From Aurantiochytrium sp. KH105 (Eukaryota; Sar; Bigyra; Thraustochytrida; Thraustochytriidae): a stretch of DNA of 64,000 nt. Shown piece by piece: positions 19,136 to 26,714 of this stretch. Every line of letters starts with the position of its first letter. Within the stretch, counting starts at the first letter, position 1. Under the pieces are notes generated by a model, which did not search any database, was not told the DNA's origin, and saw only the letters and a list, made by a program, of their open reading frames with translations. The stretch is from NCBI GenBank assembly GCA_003116975.1, contig BGKB01000054.1:1-64000 (forward strand), in the 5' to 3' direction. Both the position numbers and the translations under genes were made by a program.

Positions 19136-21588
19136 AGGGTAATACATAACTACCTACTGTGATCAGCACCTTTTCACTTTTCCTCAGCCATCAGTCTGCT
19201 GTGAGAGCGCACGACTTCGTTCTACGTGGACCGTGTCACATGTCAAGATTTTTTCTTATCTTTGCTTTCTTTTCTTGCTGAAGCACGTGCACCAAAAGCC
19301 GAGAGGAGTCTGCCAGTGGAGACTCTGCACGAACGGCCAAATCCTGACCCTTCAGAATCGTTTCGGCCGAAGCTCTTCTCATCGAAACTTTGATTGGCTC
19401 ACGCCTGAGGAGCTTTTGAAAATTATAGTCGCCAACGCGTGAATCGATCTTGATCATGCAGCAAGACGGTCAGAAAATCCTCTTCTGCTACCGCAACTCT
19501 TGTGAGCTCCAAGGAAGAGAGCGAGACTAGGCGCCTAAGTCACGCTCATTAGCTACTTGAACTGAGTGAATTCAATGCCCTGATTCGCTTCGCGTAAATT
19601 TTGGAATTTGGTTCTTGCGCTTCCAGAGGCTGAAAAGGAGAAAGTTGCTTCATGGTCACGGGGTATGCGGATGCGTCAGAATGCACCTTTCGGAAAGCTT
19701 GCAAAACTGCTTTGTGTGCAAGAAACAGCTTATAGCCATGTCATCCAGAAAGAAGAGTTCGTAACGCCTTCCTTCTGACCCTGGCAGTTTGTAAGGAAGC
19801 GGCATCCGCTACTTGGGGAACAGGAATTGGGCTTCTTCTTTCGCGTCGAGGATTGGATCCTTCGCAGCACGATGCACATATGCGCAGCAGGAAAACCGCC
19901 CTTCCCTTCTCCTCTCCTACTTTCCCCCTTTTGCTTTCTCCTCTCTCAAGCTGGCACCTCGAAATTTCCGACTGACCATGCCAGGTTTCATGTCTGTGGC
20001 ATACGGAAATGGATTTTCCGGTTCCCTGGTAATGCCGCTGCCTTCGTCGCAGGGGCTCTTACAACTCCGCCATCACCCTTTTCTGCAATCGCAAGTGTAC
20101 GCGTTGCATCAGTCGTATCAATTCTTTCGCAGCGAGGAGCCTGAGCCAAAATAGTCAAAACGGTCAAAAGCCTGCTTCAGCCCGAATTGTTAGGTGAAGC
20201 AAGCTGCTGCCCGGGAAAATCTGAACCAAGTCCGAGGAGCAAGCACCGAGACTCAAGAAGAGCCCTTGATTACGCAGTCGCCAGGCTGGCGTTGATCGAT
20301 CTGCAAGCAAGTGGAGACGTGAAACGAAACTGAAGCAGCCAGATGTAAGAACCGAGGCGATGCCAAGTCCATCACTCTAGAGACTCGGAGACAACGGGGC
20401 TTTGACAGTCCCAGAGGCACCTGAGGGAGACTTGACATGACATGCGAGCACCCAATTCTAGCGCAGATTCTTCTGCTGATGATTGGGCTAATGTGGGAAG
20501 GTTTGAGTCGCCTGGCCCCAAGTCCAACAAGCCGGACTTGCAGGTCGCAAGGTCTCTCTCGCCGTCGCCCATACCGCTCCGCATCCCTTGGCAAGCCGTC
20601 CCTGCCAGCTTGCACCTTGGCGCAGCGCTCGGCGCCGTGGGAAGAAGGCGCGACGCGGACGCCAGCGAGTCCAGTCCATCTCCTAACTTACTCTTATGTC
20701 CCAAGAGCCCTACCTAGGGCCTGCTGCTTCTGTCTTGGGGCCTGCCCGCCTACAGTCGAGATGCTGGAAGGGCGGCGTCGACCTGGGAGCGAGCGAGCGC
20801 GGCGAGAGAGCGAGGCCTCGTGGCCTGACCAAGGCGCGCTCGAGTTGCCCTGCGTCCAGCATATTACTTGCAAGCAGCTGCAGCCAGCAGATCTGACCTC
20901 GCGAGGAGAAGACGCTAGCAGGGTCCCGGGCACACGCTGTAGGGTGGCGGCAACCGCCGGCGACAAGCCAGACGAGGCCAGGCCAGGCCAGGCCAGGCCA
21001 GGCCAGGCCAGGCCAGGCCAGACGCGCAGACAAACGTGAAAAGTAGCTCTGCCGGCTCCGATGCGATGGAAGTCCAGGAGTCGCTGGAATACTTGATGCG
21101 GCTTTCGGAATGCGAGGGAACCAATATCGCAAGAACGCATCGTCAAGCCTCGTTCCTCGATGGAGAACCGTATACCTGGAAAGCCAGTCAGGCTGACCGA
21201 CTGAGCCAAGGCAGACTTTTCACAAGGATTTCTCGCCATGATGCCAGAGTTACAAGGAGGAACGCGAAATGGGAATCGCTTCAAAGACGCTTCTCACGGG
21301 ACGAAAAATGGATTCGCAGTTCCCAAGAAAAGCTTCTCCCAGTGGGATTGCTATCTTTCGAGAGGAATAACCTAGGTCCTCATTCACCTCAGAGGGCAGG
21401 CAAAGCCCGCGAGGTCAGCTGTGATGAGGAATGCTTTTCCATTAGCTTTCACGCTGTAGATATCCGGTCAAGAGACCCCCGCTGTGGGGGCAGGGGAACA
21501 CGCACAAGGAGCAAGCTAGCCTGGCCAACTTTCGTCAAACGCGATGCAGACCAAAATTGTCACCTGAGTGCGACTAATCATTCTCAAC
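19136..21588. other. Spacer between the tandem kinases
   Basis: These 2.45 kb carry no supported gene. The 20440-21040 part is GC-rich and includes a nine-copy AGGCC array. Reading frames of up to about 200 codons through that array are low-complexity and appear on both strands, so I do not call them. A short segment near 21301-21340 resembles the sequence upstream of kinase 2. This stretch presumably holds the kinase 3 promoter. Confidence 0.5.
20975..21019. repeat. (AGGCC)9 tandem repeat
   Basis: Nine perfect copies of a 5-bp unit, about 570 bp upstream of the start of kinase 3. Confidence 0.95.
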
Positions 21589-22737
21589 ATGGGATCTGCC
21601 GCGGTAAAGCTTGCGCTTTCCGATGTTGCCAGGCCTGCGCTCTCGGATGCTGCCATGCCGGTGCCAACGAACGCTCTCAAGCCTGCACCGTCAGACGCTC
21701 TCAAGCTTGTGCCACCGCGTGCTCCTGCTGTACAGAACGCTGCAAAGGTAGAAATCGAAGCCTATTTTTCCAAGGACACCGATTCGAACGTTTGGCGTAT
21801 GCCAACGTCTGAAAAATTCAATCGCAGCCTTTCTTCGGACAGAATCGACAGCAACGGGTCAGCTGTAAGAAGCTTTCGCAAGAAGAACAAAGCACGCGTT
21901 CGAATAAGCCGTCAGATCTCCGCTGGGAGTTGTTGCACTCTTTTCCTGGGCGAAATCGAGCATACAGGGGAGACCGTCGCACTTAAATTGTACGCGGATA
22001 CTCCGAGGGGCTCTCGAGAACGCAAGAACGAGTTGAAAATTCTACGAGTGATCGCGTCGGCGCCGGACGCCTGCGAGTTCATCATCACGCCCAAGATCAA
22101 AGTACAGGAGCCATTTATCGGGTTGGAGTTCTGTGCCGGAAGTGACCTCACGCGCTACCTGCGCCGTGGGCTTCCAGTTCTTCCCGAGCTTCAAAGACTT
22201 GGTCGTGAGATTGCGCTCGGCTTGGGATTTCTCCACAAATGCAATATTGTCCACGAGGACATCAAACCGGAGAACATTGGCCTTACTGCGGACAATCACG
22301 TTCGCATTATCGACTTCGGACTTTCTATTTTCTTGGATTCCCCGACGATCACCAATCCGGCGGCATCCGCTCTTGACTCGGAACTCGCGCAATTGCGTAT
22401 CCGATGCCGTCACGGAACAGCCCCATACACGAGTCCTGAAAAGCTGCTCGGCGAGCTTCATGGATTCGAAGTCGACTGGTGGAGCTTCGGTGTGGTCTTC
22501 TATGAAATGGCCTATGGATCATTGCCCTGGTACTCTCGCGATCGGCTCGAGGTGAGCGAAAAGATATGCTCACATCCGCTTTCGATTCCTTCGAGCTGTT
22601 CTCTCGTCGACAGCTTTGTGGGAAACCTCATAGGAAGCAAGGATCGAGAGAAACGCCTTGGTTATCACGACGGGGCACTCGCGGTACTTGGCCACGCCTT
22701 TTTCAAGGAGGATTTCACACAACCGCAAACTAGCTAA
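21589..22737 (+). CDS. AGC-like protein kinase, non-RD (HED), cluster member 3
   Basis: This 382-residue kinase starts at the conserved MGSAAVK (21589); an in-frame ATG lies 21 bp upstream. The N-terminal region contains an imperfect repeat of the type ALSDAA/ALKPAPSDA (about residues 9-43) that is not obvious in its neighbour. The kinase domain shows QISAGSCCTLFLGE, VALKLY, HEDIKPEN, IDFGLS, SPEKLLG, VDWWSFG and RLGYHDG...HAFF. It shares the HRD-to-HED change and the single remaining loop glycine with the 18065 gene and, more distantly, the minus-strand kinase at 13023-13880. By its motifs it is an AGC-like Ser/Thr kinase; substrates are unknown. The catalytic Asp, Asn and DFG suggest it can still bind Mg-ATP. 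Confidence 0.9.
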   Translation: MGSAAVKLALSDVARPALSDAAMPVPTNALKPAPSDALKLVPPRAPAVQNAAKVEIEAYFSKDTDSNVWRMPTSEKFNRSLSSDRIDSNGSAVRSFRKKNKARVRISRQISAGSCCTLFLGEIEHTGETVALKLYADTPRGSRERKNELKILRVIASAPDACEFIITPKIKVQEPFIGLEFCAGSDLTRYLRRGLPVLPELQRLGREIALGLGFLHKCNIVHEDIKPENIGLTADNHVRIIDFGLSIFLDSPTITNPAASALDSELAQLRIRCRHGTAPYTSPEKLLGELHGFEVDWWSFGVVFYEMAYGSLPWYSRDRLEVSEKICSHPLSIPSSCSLVDSFVGNLIGSKDREKRLGYHDGALAVLGHAFFKEDFTQPQTS

Positions 22738-23076
22738 CAGAACAAGAATGCAATATGATTCACAGTCAATCAAATGACGAAAGTTTCTTTCTCCATGAAG
22801 CTCGGCATAACTTGCGCCTTTGAAGCCCTTTGTTCTCGGCCTGAAGTCTCCTACTCGCAATCGCAGACTGCGAGAGCAAATCGCGGGCTACCCGCCCTCG
22901 TACCCTAACTCACTTTCAAGTTGGGAAAAAAAAAAAGCGATGTAAAACCGTTTTCTCCTCGTTCGTCGACCCGGCGGCGACGGCACCGGTCCAGAGCAGA
23001 GACCCCGCCGACGCGGTCAGGGCAAGGGCAGAGCGGGACGTTGAAGAAGAAGAAGACAGGCACACAGGCCCGCACC
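22738..23076. promoter_or_regulatory. Spacer and 5' leader of the coiled-coil protein gene
   Basis: This 339-bp interval contains a run of eleven A at about 22926-22936. The coding frame of the next gene stays open into it, but only through a TTG codon, so I treat it as leader. Confidence 0.5.
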
Positions 23077-24315
23077 ATGTATCGGCAGAGCGGAAGCACG
23101 CGCCTGGAGATCCGCGACGCGGAGAAACCGCTGCAAAATGTGCAAATGGAGTTCAACCACAAGCAAAACTTGCCCTTCATGGTCCAAGTCCATGCGCCGA
23201 CCAGCAAGTCGGCGCGCGAGGTGGCGGCCAGGCTCAACGCCGAAGTCGAAGCACGCCGCGAGCAGAAAGAGGATCAACTCAAGGCTTTCCAGGCCAAGAC
23301 GCAGCGACGCATCGCTGCCTACAACCAAAGCCGACGCGCGAGGCTCGCGCAGGACCAAAATCCTGCCGAAGACGGCAGCGAGCTCGACGGCGCAAGCGAG
23401 TCCCCAACGTCTGGTAACAGCGAGAAACCCGGTAAAGTTCTGGTCGGCGACCTTGCGCTTGACGAAAGCAAACACCGCGAAGTGGATGAGTTCTCCGAAC
23501 TGAGCCGAAGTCTCGCAGAATCGCGAAGTCAGACCGCGGCAGCGCGCCAGAGCCTCCTTGCTTACACCCGTGGCCGTCGTTCTTTTCAAATCATTACCCA
23601 GGCAGGTGCGTCATCGCCGCACTCGCAAGGCCTCGGGAACAACTCTTTTGTGCTTGGTGTAGGAACAAGCGAGCCCGCCGGGCCACCAGCGGCTCCTCGT
23701 CGACCAGACACAGCAGAGGCCAACCTCGCTGACCTTGATTCCTCCTTCCAGGGTCTCGATACTCTCGAGTCCAAGAAGCGCATTGCAGAGCGCCAGCGCC
23801 TCGTACGTCAGAAAGAAATGGCATTTAGCCGTCTCTTGGCTCGCCGTAGACGAGCGGTCCTCGAACACAAGCGCAAAGTCAAGGACGAACAGGAGCGTCT
23901 GTTTCAGGCGCGCTGCGAACGCGAAAAGCTCGACAGAATCGCTCGCACCGAGGCCAAGCTTGCCGATAGCGGTATTTCGGAAACTTCAAAGGCAAGAGTG
24001 GGAGTCGGCGCCGCACCTGCCTCCCCAACGTCTTCGCAGGCCTCCAAGAAGCGTCGCGACAAAGAGGAGAGCCTTCGCTATATTGCAGCTCTGCAGCGTC
24101 GCCTTGAGACCGTCGCAGAGCACTCCAAAGGCGTCAAACTGCCCTTTCTTTGCAGCTGCGCTGCGGCGCGGGGATCCAATGGCCTGTCTCCACAAGACGG
24201 CGAGCTCACCAGCGCGCCCTGGGAAATGTGCGCGAGTAATTGCCGTTTTCACAACAATCCGCAGACTTACGCCAAGGAGCTCGTCGACCTCTTTCGCTCT
24301 CTCGAGCTTTTGTGA
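23077..24315 (+). CDS. Coiled-coil protein with C-terminal Cys motif, possibly ciliary/centrosomal
   Basis: This 412-residue protein is read from the first ATG at 23077. It is rich in Arg, Lys, Glu, Gln and Ala, with helical segments predicted by eye at about residues 45-90 (REVAARLNAEVEARREQKED) and 230-310 (SKKRIAERQRLVRQKEMAFS). A disordered Ser/Pro/Gly part lies between them. Near the C-terminus, CSC...WEMCASNCRFHNNPQTYAKEL looks like a small structured Cys motif. It recalls, from memory and with low confidence, the C-terminal motif of vertebrate CCDC15-type coiled-coil proteins. A cytoskeletal or flagellar role would fit the nearby CCP5 and cyclase-like genes, but that is inference. Confidence 0.75.
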   Translation: MYRQSGSTRLEIRDAEKPLQNVQMEFNHKQNLPFMVQVHAPTSKSAREVAARLNAEVEARREQKEDQLKAFQAKTQRRIAAYNQSRRARLAQDQNPAEDGSELDGASESPTSGNSEKPGKVLVGDLALDESKHREVDEFSELSRSLAESRSQTAAARQSLLAYTRGRRSFQIITQAGASSPHSQGLGNNSFVLGVGTSEPAGPPAAPRRPDTAEANLADLDSSFQGLDTLESKKRIAERQRLVRQKEMAFSRLLARRRRAVLEHKRKVKDEQERLFQARCEREKLDRIARTEAKLADSGISETSKARVGVGAAPASPTSSQASKKRRDKEESLRYIAALQRRLETVAEHSKGVKLPFLCSCAAARGSNGLSPQDGELTSAPWEMCASNCRFHNNPQTYAKELVDLFRSLELL

Positions 24316-24719
24316 ATACGCCAGTCGTTCGCATTGGTCAAAGCTTACCCGCAACCCGAGCAAAGCTTTCTCGGCTGGAAAGGGGATCCAGCCCTCGCTT
24401 TCGATTTTCATCATTTTCCTCTCATGTCAAACAATCACAATCGTAACTTTTTCTTTCATGATAACTGGTGATAACAATTCTTGCTTTCTTGCTCAGACAC
24501 AGGAAACGAGACAATCCGCAATTGCAATCCCCTAAGCCGAGTTGAGGCCAGACTTGTCCAAGCCGGGCCCCGCCACCCAAGAATCCACCACGAGCTTGTG
24601 CTTCGTGTCGGTGGGGAATGATGCTGTCCTGCCGCAGAAACTATGCCACGTGATCTGCGACAGATCCGCGGATTTGTCTCCCCCCCTTCCCCCCCCCCCC
24701 CAAAAAAACCTTGCACCTA
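24316..24719. other. Convergent intergenic region
   Basis: This 404-bp 3'-to-3' spacer holds C-runs followed by an A-run at about 24679-24718. No gene seen. Confidence 0.6.
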
Positions 24720-26516
24720 TCACATGCCTTCTTTGTCTTGCCATCCAGTGTGCGCTGTCTCGAAGTCGTGATCCGCGGAACCTTGTTCGTCGCCCGCAAG
24801 CATGAAGTCAGATGCTAGGGACCCGGCCTCTTCAATGTCCGTAGCGTTTATGTCGTCTTTTTCAAGAGCCTGAAGAATTTCATCTGATAGCTCCAAGCTA
24901 TCGATGTAGCCCGAACCCTCGTCGTTCTCTCCACCAAAGTTGATTCCGCCCTCCAGCAAGCTCGCAAGCAGATCTTCCTCTGTTACAGGCAATGGCTCAT
25001 ACGCTGCGTCGCCTGCGAGTTGTGGCATTTCGTTCTGATGAGCGCCTACAGCTGCGACGCCAGCAGTTTCGTCATAATCGTCAGGGAGCTCCTCGATAAA
25101 GGCCTTGGAGCCAGAGGCAATTGTGCCCATCACATCGTCCTCGTCGTCATCCTCGTCGTCAGAGCCTGCGAGAGCACCTTCGAGGCGCGGAGTGCGGTAC
25201 GCCTCAGTGTTTGCAGGCATGGCGCTCGACGCTTGTCCCGAACCCGGCTCAAGCAAACCTACGCTGGAATCTGGAAAGCGCTCCGCGAAAAGGCCCGAAA
25301 AGCTTACCAGATCCGCCGCTCGACCAAGGATTATGATGGCATCTGCGCGAGACGCACACTGGCCCTCCGTCCAATCGGAAACCTGTTCAAAGCTGTTTTC
25401 TCCTTCCATCTCTTGTGCCAAAAAAGCTCCTTTCGAGAGGTGTTCTTTGAGCTTTAACACAAGCATGACTTGCGTTGGCGCACCGCGAGGAAGTGCCGAT
25501 GTTCGCATTTCGACTCGAATTTGATCCACGGGAATACTTATTGCTGCCACAATGGTTGCTTCATCTGCATCGGTAGCATAGAATGAGTACTCAATGTCCA
25601 CTGATCGCGTCCTGTTGTCAAGACTGAGTACGATTTGCTCTGGACGCGTGGCGCACAGTGCACCAAGCTCGTGATGACCCCCGTTTTGAGATGCAGTTTC
25701 TGTTCCAAAGAACACCTGTGTTGGATAGCACAGGCCGTCTTCTTCATCTTCCTCCTCCTCCTCCTCCTCGCTGCTGTCGTCCACGTCCTCATCGTCACTT
25801 CCACGATTGTCGACGCCATTCTCCTCCTCCTCCTCGCTGTCGGAGTTGTCCACAACGGTTCGAAATGGTGATGGCTTGCCAAAAAGATTGCGAAGCGTGT
25901 TTTGAGCAGCCTGTTGAAAAGACAGAACTCTCGGGTCCTCCTCCTCGTCTTCGTTCTTATTTGCATTTGGGCTCGCGCTGGCCTCTTCGTCATCCTCATC
26001 GTCGCCACCATCATTGCCTTCACCTGCGGCAAGATCTTCGATACCCATGGATAAAAGCGCGTCAGCAAGTGCCTCATCGTCGTCGAGCATGCCAAAGTCT
26101 CCATCCATATCGCTGCTGAAATCTGGGATACCGAGGCCCTCTGCAAGTCCATGGCTGTGTCCATGTCCGGGGTGATGTCCGTGTCCGTGTCCGTGTCCGT
26201 GGCTGTGGCTGTGATTGTGTCCGTGGTTATGTCCGTGACCATGCGAGTGCGCATGCCCAAGATCATGCTCATGTGAGTGTGCGTCTTCCTCAAACTTGTG
26301 TTCGTGGTGCGCGTTGCTGTTGCTGTTGTTGCTGCTGTTGTTGTTGTTGTTGTTGTTACGGGGATGGTTGTGCTGGTCACTGCGCTCGTTGTTTCGCTCA
26401 GGTTCGAGACCTTGCCCTGCGCCTCCAGCGCCGGTCCCAAGAGTGAACGGCGGCGGCAGCGTCATCACGGTGTCGAGCTCGGCCTCGACGGCTTCGAGCG
26501 AGCGCGAGCGCGACAT
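24720..26516 (-). CDS. His-Gly/Asn/acid-rich protein of unknown function
   Basis: This 598-residue protein starts at the ATG at 26516. An Asn/Ser run (about residues 53-68) is followed by a His-rich block (about 69-125) of HGHG and HSHG units, then long Glu/Asp tracts. The more ordered middle (about 270-420) has the look of a beta-rich domain (VFFGTETA, VDIEYSFYAT, TQVMLVLKLKEHL). The C-terminus is acidic. No family is recognised. His-Gly repeats commonly bind zinc, nickel or copper, as in metallochaperones and ZIP transporters; metal buffering is only a suggestion. The repeat is coded by GT/GTCC-rich microsatellite DNA around 26150-26235. No membrane segment or signal peptide is seen. Confidence 0.75.
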   Translation of the reverse strand: MSRSRSLEAVEAELDTVMTLPPPFTLGTGAGGAGQGLEPERNNERSDQHNHPRNNNNNNNSSNNSNSNAHHEHKFEEDAHSHEHDLGHAHSHGHGHNHGHNHSHSHGHGHGHGHHPGHGHSHGLAEGLGIPDFSSDMDGDFGMLDDDEALADALLSMGIEDLAAGEGNDGGDDEDDEEASASPNANKNEDEEEDPRVLSFQQAAQNTLRNLFGKPSPFRTVVDNSDSEEEEENGVDNRGSDDEDVDDSSEEEEEEEDEEDGLCYPTQVFFGTETASQNGGHHELGALCATRPEQIVLSLDNRTRSVDIEYSFYATDADEATIVAAISIPVDQIRVEMRTSALPRGAPTQVMLVLKLKEHLSKGAFLAQEMEGENSFEQVSDWTEGQCASRADAIIILGRAADLVSFSGLFAERFPDSSVGLLEPGSGQASSAMPANTEAYRTPRLEGALAGSDDEDDDEDDVMGTIASGSKAFIEELPDDYDETAGVAAVGAHQNEMPQLAGDAAYEPLPVTEEDLLASLLEGGINFGGENDEGSGYIDSLELSDEILQALEKDDINATDIEEAGSLASDFMLAGDEQGSADHDFETAHTGWQDKEGM

Positions 26517-26714
26517 GACCCCGAGAAGTAAGATATACTTTTGACTAACTCTCGCTCGTTCGAGGTTTGGTCAAGTCTGGCATTGCACGTTGCGAAGCAA
26601 AGCTGCAAGCAGGCCAGCCCGAGGGCCTACGCCGCGCAGGGCAAGTACAGACCCGCGTCGAACTGTAGAACAGTCGAGCAAACGAGCGAGTGAGCGGGTT
26701 GATCTTTGGGCTAC

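Noticed and set aside
20437..21039. Plus-strand frame of 200 codons in the kinase spacer
   Set aside because: Ends in the AGGCC array, with equally long frames on the opposite strand; compositional.
25538..26440. Minus-strand frame of 300 codons with Thr/Met/Arg repeats
   Set aside because: Alternative frame of the His/acid-rich gene; the repeats are microsatellite echoes.
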